A stretch of DNA of 8,035 nt from Caldilineaceae bacterium (GTDB lineage: Bacteria; Chloroflexota; Anaerolineae; Caldilineales; Caldilineaceae), in NCBI GenBank assembly GCA_028819675.1, contig JAPPKT010000448.1, positions 1 to 8,035 of the forward strand, given 5' to 3'. The notes under the pieces are model-generated. The model was not told the origin of the DNA, did no database searches, and saw only the letters and a program-made list of their open reading frames with translations. Of the stretch, positions 1 to 5,112 are shown piece after piece (the first letter of the stretch is position 1; every line of letters begins with the position of its first letter). The position numbers and the translations under genes were made by a program.

Positions 1-484
1 AGTAGCTCTTGAGCACGATCATGTTGAAGGTGTTGATGGCGTAGGGCCAGATGAGGGAGCCCCAGCTGTCGATGAGACCGACCTCGCGTACGGTGAGGTA
101 GAAGGGGATGAGGCTGGGGGGGAAGATCATCTGGAAGACGATCAGGGTCATGAAGATGTTGCGGGCAGGCAAGTAGGTACGCGATAGGGGATAGGCGCAG
201 AGGATGGTCATGAGCATCTGCACCAAGGTGGCGTAGGTGGTAATCATGAAGGAGTTACGATAGGCGAGCCAGAAGGTACCGCCGATGATGAGGCGTTCGT
301 AGGCATCGAAGGAGAAACCGACCGGCCAGATATAGACCTCGCCGCGGAGGATGGGGGCTTCGGCGCTGAAGGAGCGGGCGATGGTGTGGAGGAAGGGGGT
401 CACGGCGATGAAGGCGAAGATGCCGAGGCCCAGGTAGATCAGGAGTGACTCGAGGCGGAAGCGGAAATTGCGGGAAGCGACCAT
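1..484 (-). CDS. Carbohydrate ABC transporter permease, LplC/YtcP type (partial, C-terminus off window)
   Basis: This is the membrane-spanning subunit of an ABC importer, one half of a permease pair that moves a sugar-like solute across the inner membrane. The first 161 residues are visible and the frame is open to the left edge. Predicted membrane segments lie near residues 13-33, 73-100, 109-130 and 143-158. The N-terminal 'TPFLHTIARSFS', the 'GEVYIWPVGFSFDAYERL' stretch and 'YAINTFNMIVLKSY' resemble the LplC/YtcP branch (COG0395) rather than classical MalG; this subfamily call is from memory. The EAA loop that docks on the ATPase would lie beyond the edge. The ATG at 484 is preceded by AGGTG, 4 nt away, and the N-terminal length suits the family. 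No partner permease or binding protein lies upstream; instead there are 600 bp without a gene, so this may be the first gene of its transcript. The solute cannot be told from this piece. Confidence 0.9.
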   Translation of the reverse strand, partial: MVASRNFRFRLESLLIYLGLGIFAFIAVTPFLHTIARSFSAEAPILRGEVYIWPVGFSFDAYERLIIGGTFWLAYRNSFMITTYATLVQMLMTILCAYPLSRTYLPARNIFMTLIVFQMIFPPSLIPFYLTVREVGLIDSWGSLIWPYAINTFNMIVLKSY

Positions 485-746
485 TTGACACCTGAACAGC
501 AGTGGCTGGCGGCCGGCGCGCTCGCGGGAGCTACAGACCAGGTATTTTAGGCGCCCGGAGTTGGCGGCGTTTAAGCGGCCCTAATTCGGCAGGTCGTTTG
601 CGGCGGGGATGGGGCTTCTGCCGTTTTGGGCACGACGAGGGTCGGTTTAGGGGCGCCCGTTTGGGTAGGCGAGGAACCGTTATGCGTTGTGAATGCGCCT
701 GTTTACGAGCGTGGCGCGGGAAAGAAAGGCACAATAATTGGAGGGC

Positions 747-775
747 ATCTTAGCACAGTCGGGGAAGGTTGCCAA
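747..775 (-). promoter_or_regulatory. Candidate sigma70-type promoter for the left permease gene
   Basis: Read on the minus strand, the sequence is TTGGCA, a 17-nt spacer, then TAAGAT. The -35 matches TTGACA at 5 of 6 positions and the -10 matches TATAAT at 4 of 6, with ideal spacing. Transcription would start near 740, giving a leader of about 255 nt before the permease ATG at 484. It lies in non-coding DNA and points the right way. A match of this quality can occur by chance, so it remains a prediction. Confidence 0.45.
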
Positions 776-912
776 TGCATCGAAAAATTGGAGAAATCGC
801 GACCTAAAAAAGGGTCAACTCTCTTGGGGAGGGGTTGAGTCGAAAGGAATCAAGATGACGCGTCTGTCTGTTGGCGACGTCATGATAACGGGAGCGCATG
901 ACGAGCGTAGGA

Positions 913-952
913 CGAGAGTTTCTGAGAGATCCCGAGAGTTCGTGAGAGATTC
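913..952. repeat. Tandem direct repeat, 2 x 20 bp
   Basis: Two adjacent copies, 913-932 and 933-952, share 17 of 20 bases around the core 'cgagagtt..tgagagat'. The preceding sequence also repeats 'gacgag' at 900 and 911. The repeat lies about 140 bp upstream of the candidate promoter at 747-775, in non-coding DNA. A period of 20 bp is close to two helical turns, so both copies face the same side of the DNA, as in many regulator binding sites. The regulator is unknown. Confidence 0.6.
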
Positions 953-1010
953 GGAAGCGAAATGCGCACCCGAAGTGAAAGCAAGGTCGTGGTCGGTCAT
1001 TGATGGTGAA

Positions 1011-1056
1011 AGCTGGCGGTTACCGCTCAGGCAGGCGAATCTTCTAACCGCTGGCT
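1011..1056 (-). terminator. Imperfect inverted repeat downstream of the metallopeptidase gene (possible terminator)
   Basis: The arms at 1011-1022 and 1045-1056 are complementary at 10 of 12 positions, with an uninterrupted 7-bp core (gcggtta/taaccgc) and a 22-nt loop. It starts 29 bp after the metallopeptidase stop codon, where an operon end is expected. There is no run of U after the stem on the minus strand, only CUUUC, so intrinsic termination would be weak. It could instead be a stability hairpin or a coincidental repeat. Confidence 0.25.
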
Positions 1057-1084
1057 GGCGAAGGTGGGGAGATTCTGGCGGGCG

Positions 1085-1465
1085 TCAGTAGGCGCCGATT
1101 TCGACGAGGCGGTCGTCGTCGATGCCGAAGTGGTGGGCGATTTCGTGGCGGACGACTCTTTGGACGAGGTCGCGGACTTCGGGCTCGTTGCGGCAGCGCA
1201 TAAGGATGGGGCGGCGGTAGATGCTGATCTTGTCGGGCATGACCAGGTTGTAGCCGTGCGTTCGATCGGTCTGGGGGATGCCCTGATACAGCCCCAGGAG
1301 CTCGGTGCGGTGATTCAGGCCAACGGATTGGAGGGTGGCGCGATCGGGCCATTCCTCGACGAAGATGGCGACGTTTTCGAGGCAGTCGAGGAAGATATCG
1401 GGCAGGTCTTCTATGGCGCTGAGGACCAGCTCGTCGAACTGATCCTGGTTTCTGATCGATTTCAT
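1085..1465 (-). CDS. Small zinc metallopeptidase, Zincin_1 (PF06262, MpgA-like)
   Basis: This 126-residue protein has the compact single-domain size of the PF06262 zincin-like peptidases. The catalytic motif sits near the C-terminus as 'RHEIAHHFGIDDDRL' (residues 106-120): H107 and H111 as zinc ligands, E108 as the catalytic base, and a metzincin-like extension HExxHxxGxxD giving D117 as third ligand. 'LLGLYQGIP' (57-65) and 'PDKISIYRRPIL' (77-88) are also typical of the family. There is no signal peptide, so it should be cytoplasmic. Its substrate is unknown; family members are poorly characterised. The ATG lies 17 bp after the stop of the upstream lipoprotein gene and only a weak AGG precedes it, so translation may depend on coupling to that gene. 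It is the last gene of the presumed yggS-proC-yggT transcript. Confidence 0.9.
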   Translation of the reverse strand: MKSIRNQDQFDELVLSAIEDLPDIFLDCLENVAIFVEEWPDRATLQSVGLNHRTELLGLYQGIPQTDRTHGYNLVMPDKISIYRRPILMRCRNEPEVRDLVQRVVRHEIAHHFGIDDDRLVEIGAY

Positions 1466-1482
1466 TGGCCTGAAGGTATCAG

Positions 1483-2913
1483 CTATTCATCGCTTTCGGC
1501 CTCAAGGGTGCAGTGTACGAGCGGGCCTTCGGGGTCGGTGCTGGTGTGATAATTGTAGGATTCGCCACCGGTTTCGAGGACTATCAGGTAGCCAGGCGTG
1601 ATCATCTGGGCGTACATGCCGTCCGGCTCGGGGCAGCCGAGGCTGGTGTCGCTCCACTCGACCTCTTCGGTGCTGAGAACGGTTATTTCATCGGCGACGA
1701 CGCCGGCGGTCTGCATAAGATCCTCGGAGGCGCGTTCGACGAGGCGGGACAGGGGGTCAGCGACGACGATTTGGGGGGCGATTTCGACCATCGCCACCGC
1801 GGCGGGGTTCCCGTCTTCGGCGCATTGCACAATTGTGCCAGCGGGGTCGGTGGCGGTGTGATAGTTAAAAGTGTTGCCGCCGGATTCGAGGACGATGAGG
1901 AAGCCGGGCGTGATGACCTGAGCGTACATGGTGTCCGGGTCGGGGCAGCCGAGGCTGGAGTCGCTCCACTCGACCTCTTCGGTGCTGACGACGGAGATTG
2001 CGTCGGAATCGGCGCCGGTTGCCTGTACCAGGTCTTCTTTGGCGCGTTCGATCAGGTTTGTCAGCGCGTCGTCGTCCATAAGCATCTCTCCTACAGGTTG
2101 CGTTGGGAGGGTGAGATCCGCGCTGGCGGGCGTCCCGTCTTCGGTGCAGTGCACCAGCGGTCCTTCGGGGTCGGCGGCGGTGTGGTAGTCATAGGTGTTG
2201 CCGCCGGATTCGAGGACGATCTTGTAGCCCGGCGTGATCACCTGGGCGTACATCTTGTTGGGCTCCTGACAGCCGAGGCTGGTGTCGCTCCACTCGACCT
2301 CTTCGGTGCTGACGACGGTGATCGCGTCGGAGGCGGCGCCGGTGGCCTGTATGAGGTCTTCAGATGCGCGTTCGATCAGGCGGGGCAGGGGGTCCTCAGC
2401 ATCAATCTGGGTCTCTTCTGCCTCTTCTTCGGGCTCCTGCGGTTGGGCGATAGCTGCACCTGCGGGTGTGCCGTCTTCGGTGCACTGCACGAGCGGCCCT
2501 TCGGGGTCGGCGCCGGTGTGATAGTCGTAGGTGTTGCCGCCGGACTGCAGGACGATGAAGTAACCGGGGGTGATCACCTGCGCGTACATCTCGTCGGGAT
2601 GGGGGCATCCGAGGCTGGTGTCGCCCCATTCCACTTCCTCGGTACTGACGAGGGTGATCTCGTCTGAACCGGCGCCGGCCGTCTGAACCAGGTCCTCTCT
2701 GGCGCGTTCGACAAGGCGAGAGAGGGTGGTGTCTTCTTGCGCCTGCGGGGCGGTTTCGGCGGCGGTCGGCTCCGCTCTGGGAGCGAAGGGATTGCGGATG
2801 TTGCAGGCGCTAAGGGAGAGCGCGGCGATGAGGAGTACAACGAGCAGCCTGGCGGAGGCCGCCGTGCGCGGTTGCCGGTCGCCTGCGATGCTTCCTTCTA
2901 GACTTTCAGACAC
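1483..2913 (-). CDS. Lipoprotein with four tandem copies of an uncharacterised ~85-residue domain
   Basis: A 476-residue predicted lipoprotein. A basic N-terminal stretch is followed by a hydrophobic segment (about 22-35) and a lipobox LSAC with the lipidated Cys at 37, so it should be anchored outside the membrane. The rest is four copies of one domain at about residues 64-148, 176-260, 284-368 and 388-470, joined by acidic, Ala/Pro-rich linkers. Each copy has a helix-like start (LxERAxEDL), the block STEEVEW, then SLGC, MYAQ and ITPG, a strand IVLxxGG, the YHT motif, and a second Cys. The two Cys are 41 residues apart in all four copies and may form a disulfide. I know this domain only as a recurrent element of hypothetical proteins and can assign no function. 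The start is GTG (2913) with AAGGAA 5 nt upstream. The zinc peptidase gene follows after 17 bp, and yggT precedes by 95 bp. Confidence 0.88.
   Translation of the reverse strand: MSESLEGSIAGDRQPRTAASARLLVVLLIAALSLSACNIRNPFAPRAEPTAAETAPQAQEDTTLSRLVERAREDLVQTAGAGSDEITLVSTEEVEWGDTSLGCPHPDEMYAQVITPGYFIVLQSGGNTYDYHTGADPEGPLVQCTEDGTPAGAAIAQPQEPEEEAEETQIDAEDPLPRLIERASEDLIQATGAASDAITVVSTEEVEWSDTSLGCQEPNKMYAQVITPGYKIVLESGGNTYDYHTAADPEGPLVHCTEDGTPASADLTLPTQPVGEMLMDDDALTNLIERAKEDLVQATGADSDAISVVSTEEVEWSDSSLGCPDPDTMYAQVITPGFLIVLESGGNTFNYHTATDPAGTIVQCAEDGNPAAVAMVEIAPQIVVADPLSRLVERASEDLMQTAGVVADEITVLSTEEVEWSDTSLGCPEPDGMYAQMITPGYLIVLETGGESYNYHTSTDPEGPLVHCTLEAESDE
1504..1752 (-). repeat. Lipoprotein domain repeat 4 (residues 388-470)
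   Basis: Cys427 and Cys468 are conserved. It has AQMITPG in place of AQVITPG and ends six residues before the stop, so the protein finishes with the domain and has no C-terminal extension. The first Cys is 104 residues after that of repeat 3. Confidence 0.85.
1810..2064 (-). repeat. Lipoprotein domain repeat 3 (residues 284-368)
   Basis: Cys323 and Cys364 are conserved. This is the most divergent copy at its C-terminal end (PAGTIVQC against PEGPLVHC/QC) and has Phe at two positions that are Tyr in most other copies. The first Cys is 108 residues after that of repeat 2. Confidence 0.85.
2134..2388 (-). repeat. Lipoprotein domain repeat 2 (residues 176-260)
   Basis: Cys215 and Cys256 are conserved. 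This copy alone has SLGCQEP in place of the SLGCP seen in the other three. Its start lies 112 residues from repeat 1, measured between the first Cys of each copy. Confidence 0.85.
2470..2724 (-). repeat. Lipoprotein domain repeat 1 (residues 64-148)
   Basis: This is the N-terminal-most copy, with Cys103 and Cys144. It differs from the others in having VEWGD rather than VEWSD and IVLQSGG rather than IVLESGG or IVLETGG. The linker that follows is the longest and most acidic of the three (EPEEEAEET near 160-168). Confidence 0.85.
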
Positions 2914-2918
2914 AGTCG

Positions 2919-2924
2919 TTCCTT
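2919..2924 (-). promoter_or_regulatory. Ribosome binding site of the lipoprotein gene (supports GTG start)
   Basis: AAGGAA on the minus strand lies 5 nt from the GTG at 2913. It decides the start: this GTG opens a frame that gives a basic n-region, hydrophobic core and lipobox in the right order. Confidence 0.7.
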
Positions 2925-3008
2925 GTGGATTAGATAATTGCAGGAATTGAGGGTGTCACGCTCTGCCCGCTCCTCGTGAGCAAGATTCATACAGGATTCC
3001 GCAGTGTG

Positions 3009-3260
3009 CTAGTAGGCTAGCTGCATCAGCAGATCCTGCAAGATACCGAGTACGATGAAGACGACGATCGGGGAGATATCGATCATGCCGATTGGGGGGA
3101 TGAGCTTGCGGGCGGGTTCGAGCACCGGTTCGGTTACCTGAAAAAGGAGTTGCACGATGGGGTGATAGGGGTCCAGGTTCGGGATCCAGGTGATCAGAAT
3201 CCGAATCAAGAGGACGAAAGTATAGATTTGGAGTACTCGGGCCAAGAGCAGGAAGATCAC
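3009..3260 (-). CDS. yggT: YggT family membrane protein
   Basis: This 83-residue protein carries a single YggT unit (PF02325), about half the size of the two-unit E. coli YggT. A membrane segment spans about residues 2-25, followed by the family block 'RILITWIPNLDPYHPIVQLL', 'VTEPVLEPARKLIPP' (42-56), 'GMIDISPIVVFIVL' and a second membrane segment to about 80. Its molecular role is not settled; in Gram-positive relatives (YlmG) the gene sits beside division genes, and links to osmotic tolerance or membrane-protein assembly have been suggested for the family. Position after yggS and proC is a classic conserved arrangement and supports the call. The start is GTG at 3260 with a strong AAGGAG 5 nt upstream. 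A gap of 72 bp separates it from proC and contains a small hairpin. Confidence 0.93.
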   Translation of the reverse strand: MIFLLLARVLQIYTFVLLIRILITWIPNLDPYHPIVQLLFQVTEPVLEPARKLIPPIGMIDISPIVVFIVLGILQDLLMQLAY

Positions 3261-3265
3261 GACAA

Positions 3266-3271
3266 CTCCTT
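3266..3271 (-). promoter_or_regulatory. Ribosome binding site of yggT (supports GTG start)
   Basis: AAGGAG on the minus strand lies 5 nt from the GTG at 3260. It fixes a non-ATG start for yggT. Confidence 0.75.
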
Positions 3272-3281
3272 ACGTTATTAG

Positions 3282-3301
3282 GACGATACGCAGGTATCAT
3301 C
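3282..3301 (-). other. Hairpin in the proC-yggT gap
   Basis: On the minus strand, GATGATAC and GTATCGTC pair over 8 bp (one G-U) around the tetraloop CTGC. The stem ends 10 nt before the yggT Shine-Dalgarno. No U-run follows, so it is not an intrinsic terminator. It could be a processing or mRNA-stability element between cistrons. Confidence 0.45.
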
Positions 3302-3332
3302 TGTGTCGAGAAGGCGGCACCTGTACTGTCAA

Positions 3333-4163
3333 TTATGTATCACTATCGTCTCCGCCCAGCTCCTTGCTGCGGCGATAGGCGGTATCGACTGCATCGATGA
3401 GGGCAGAACGTACGCCGGCGCGCTCCAGCACGAGTGTACCGGCGGCGGTTGTGCCCGCGGGACTGGTCACACGGTTGCGCAGGTCGGCCGGATGGAGGCC
3501 GCTCTGGCGCATCAGCTCGACGCTGCCCGCTACTGTCTGCAACACCATTTGTTGGGACTGGTCGCGGCTGAAACCGATATGTACACCTGCATCGATGAGA
3601 GCCTCGAGCAGGAGATAGACGAAGCCGGGCCCGGAGCCGCTCAAGCCGGTGGCCATATCGAGGTAATGTTCCTCGGCGACGTAGATGGCCTCGCCCATGG
3701 CCTCAAGGATGGCCTGGGCGGCGGCGCGGTCGGTGTCGGATACGGCGGCGGTGTCGGTCCAGACTGTCATGCCTTTGCCGACCTGGGCGGGGGTGTTGGG
3801 CATGGAGCGGACGATTTTGTGGTGGCCGAGGCCGGATTGGAGCGTTTCGATACGTACACCTGCCATGATACTAACTACGAGCGCGTCGTGGGACAGGTTT
3901 CCGCCCAGGTCTGCCATGACCAGGTCGAGGACCTGAGGCTTGACGGCCAGAACGACGACTGAGGCGCGGTTCACGGCGCGGGCGTTGTCGGTTTCAGTCT
4001 TGACGCCGTAGGTGTTTTTGAGGAAGTCGCGGCGGGCGGGCACGGGCTCGGAAACACAGATTTGATCGGGGCCAAGCAGCTGGTTACTGATTAGTGAGCC
4101 GATTATGGCCTCACCCATTGCGCCGCCGCCGATAAAGGTCGTCTTACCGTGTAGCTGACTCAT
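3333..4163 (-). CDS. proC: Pyrroline-5-carboxylate reductase (ProC)
   Basis: The enzyme reduces L-1-pyrroline-5-carboxylate to L-proline with NAD(P)H, the last step of proline biosynthesis, in the cytoplasm. The length, 276 residues, is normal. The N-terminal Rossmann fold shows '[11 protein letters not shown]' (10-20) and 'VVLAVKPQ' (70-77), followed by '[11 protein letters not shown]' (121-131), '[17 protein letters not shown]' (173-189) and the family signature near the C-terminus, '[12 protein letters not shown]' (232-243), in which the usual second Gly of SPGGTT is Ala. The ATG at 4163 overlaps the yggS stop as ATGA and has AGGGAG 5 nt upstream, indicating translational coupling. The frame stays open further upstream inside yggS, but those residues are not ProC-like. 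A PLP-homeostasis gene next to proC is a widely conserved pairing. Confidence 0.97.
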   Translation of the reverse strand: MSQLHGKTTFIGGGAMGEAIIGSLISNQLLGPDQICVSEPVPARRDFLKNTYGVKTETDNARAVNRASVVVLAVKPQVLDLVMADLGGNLSHDALVVSIMAGVRIETLQSGLGHHKIVRSMPNTPAQVGKGMTVWTDTAAVSDTDRAAAQAILEAMGEAIYVAEEHYLDMATGLSGSGPGFVYLLLEALIDAGVHIGFSRDQSQQMVLQTVAGSVELMRQSGLHPADLRNRVTSPAGTTAAGTLVLERAGVRSALIDAVDTAYRRSKELGGDDSDT

Positions 4164-4909
4164 TCGTACTCCCTGTGGCCGAAGATAGCGGTGCCGACGC
4201 GCACGATTGTTGCGCCCTCTTCGATGGCGACTTCGAAGTCGCCGGTCATGCCCATGGACAGATGCTGCCAGGTGGCCTGAGGGAATTGTGCGGGCGGGAA
4301 GGTATGCCGCAGTTCCTGCAGAAGCGAGCGTAAACTGCGGAAATAGGGTCGCACCAGTTCGGCGTCCTCGACATAGGGCGCCATCGTCATCAGGCCGCAG
4401 TAACGCATTGCGGGCAGGTCCAACAGCGCGGGCAGTGCGTCGACCAGACTTGCGGGGGCGAAGCCTTGTTTGGTCAACTCGCCGCTGACGTTGACTTCGA
4501 GGAGGACGTCGAGCGTGCGGTTGTTTTCGGCGGCCAGCCGGCTGAGGCGCTGTGCGATTTTGGGCCTGTCGACCGCGTGAATAAGGCAGATAGCGGCGTT
4601 GTCCGGCTGTGACTGCAAGGCAGGCGGCCCCAGCGCCAGTTTGGCTTTGCGGCTCTGGATCGTGCCGATGGCGTGCCAGCGGATTGGGTCCAAACCGGCG
4701 GCGGCGGCGGCTTCGGCCTTCTGCCAAAGTTCTTCCACCCGGTTTTCACCGAAGTCGACCTGACCGGCGGCGGCAGTTTCTGCGATCAGCGCCAGCGGTT
4801 TGGTCTTGCTCACGGCGACGAGGGTGATTTCGTCGGGGGACCGCTGCGCGCGGTGCGCGGCCCCGGCCATGCGTGCGCGTACCTGGTGCAGGTTTTCAGC
4901 AATCGTCAT
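4160..4909 (-). CDS. yggS: YggS family PLP homeostasis protein (PLPBP)
   Basis: A non-catalytic, alanine-racemase-like barrel protein that binds pyridoxal phosphate and balances vitamin B6 and amino-acid pools in the cytoplasm. At 249 residues it is slightly longer than E. coli YggS, with the extra residues near 90-103 ([12 protein letters not shown]). The PLP lysine is K35 in 'VAVSKTKP' (31-38). Also present are 'FGENRVEE' (53-60), '[11 protein letters not shown]' (78-88), '[11 protein letters not shown]' and, near the C-terminus, '[18 protein letters not shown]' followed by 'VRVGTAIFG'. The N-terminus '[14 protein letters not shown]' aligns with the family start, and an in-frame TGA lies four codons upstream, so the ATG at 4909 is firm although no good Shine-Dalgarno is seen. 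It is probably the first gene of its operon and overlaps proC by 4 bp. Confidence 0.96.
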   Translation of the reverse strand: MTIAENLHQVRARMAGAAHRAQRSPDEITLVAVSKTKPLALIAETAAAGQVDFGENRVEELWQKAEAAAAAGLDPIRWHAIGTIQSRKAKLALGPPALQSQPDNAAICLIHAVDRPKIAQRLSRLAAENNRTLDVLLEVNVSGELTKQGFAPASLVDALPALLDLPAMRYCGLMTMAPYVEDAELVRPYFRSLRSLLQELRHTFPPAQFPQATWQHLSMGMTGDFEVAIEEGATIVRVGTAIFGHREYE

Positions 4910-5016
4910 GGCTGGTCGTCACAGTCGGCGTAACAGGCGGTGCGCGCGTGCATCGCTGGACATCGGGATATTCAATAGGCGCCCATGCCGCGAGGCCGGC
5001 ACCTTCAAGACACCCT

Positions 5017-5046
5017 ATTGTCGCCAATTGTTCAGATTTCGTCCAA
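5017..5046 (-). promoter_or_regulatory. Candidate promoter of the yggS-proC-yggT transcript
   Basis: On the minus strand, TTGGAC and GACAAT are separated by 18 nt, each matching the sigma70 consensus at 4 of 6 positions. It sits in the 203-bp gap between the hydrolase stop and yggS, which is the largest gap on that side. The predicted leader is about 100 nt. The heptamer CCAATTG occurs twice on the plus strand (5024-5030 and 5043-5049), overlapping the spacer and the -35. Prediction only. Confidence 0.35.
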
Positions 5047-5061
5047 TTGAGAATTTTTGGT

Positions 5062-5096
5062 AGCAGAGGTCTGCTCGGCGCAGTGGGGAATGCGCC
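5062..5096 (-). terminator. Two consecutive hairpins after the M20 hydrolase gene (possible operon end)
   Basis: First in transcription order is a 6-bp perfect stem GGCGCA/TGCGCC with an 8-nt loop (5077-5096), then a 5-bp stem AGCAG/CTGCT with a 4-nt loop (5062-5075). They begin 17 bp after the hydrolase stop and lie just before the candidate yggS promoter, as expected at the end of one operon and start of another. No U-run follows either stem, so if they terminate transcription it is not by the textbook intrinsic mechanism. Confidence 0.35.
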
Positions 5097-5112
5097 ACAC
5101 TGAGAGTGGACT

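Larger units (their letters stand above)
485..1084. other. 600-bp stretch without a credible gene
   Basis: I read this stretch in all frames. Short open frames exist on both strands, but they are rich in Arg, Ser and Pro, have no family resemblance, and look like composition artefacts. The stretch holds a possible terminator-like inverted repeat after the metallopeptidase (1011-1056), a tandem 20-bp repeat (913-952), and a minus-strand promoter candidate (747-775). Two similar motifs containing GGCGCC, 'tttagGCGCCCG' near 546-557 and 'tttaggGGCGCCCG' near 646-659, lie within the predicted leader. No tRNA-like T-loop or known riboswitch was recognised. It most likely serves as the control region of the leftmost permease gene. 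Confidence 0.6.

Noticed and set aside
485..1091. Small open frames on both strands in the 600-bp gap, including a Thr/Pro-rich minus-strand frame near 555-700
   Set aside because: There is no plausible start and ribosome site combination, no family resemblance, and the Pro/Thr or Arg/Ser bias follows from base composition. A decayed gene cannot be fully excluded.
1513..2667. Plus-strand open frame of 384 codons opposite the lipoprotein
   Set aside because: It lies antisense to the four repeats and mirrors their periodicity. Its Gly/Val/Asp-rich sequence is what the reverse frame of GC-rich coding DNA produces, and no family is recognisable.
1504..2724. Periodic DNA repeats as a possible CRISPR or satellite array
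   Set aside because: The period is over 300 bp and the repeats are in frame and protein-level, explained by the lipoprotein domains.
2929..2959. GTGACA-N19-TCTAAT as a promoter for the lipoprotein gene
   Set aside because: The hexamers match well, but the spacer is 19 nt and the -10 ends only 15 nt from the GTG, which would leave the Shine-Dalgarno outside or at the very start of the transcript.
3327..3332. Perfect TTGACA on the minus strand just after proC
   Set aside because: No -10-like hexamer is found 16-18 nt downstream, so it is unlikely to act as a promoter alone.
4164..4727. Upstream extension of the proC frame into yggS
   Set aside because: The added residues are Arg/Pro/Ala-rich and unlike ProC. 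The ATG at 4163 has a proper ribosome site and begins exactly where the Rossmann fold should.
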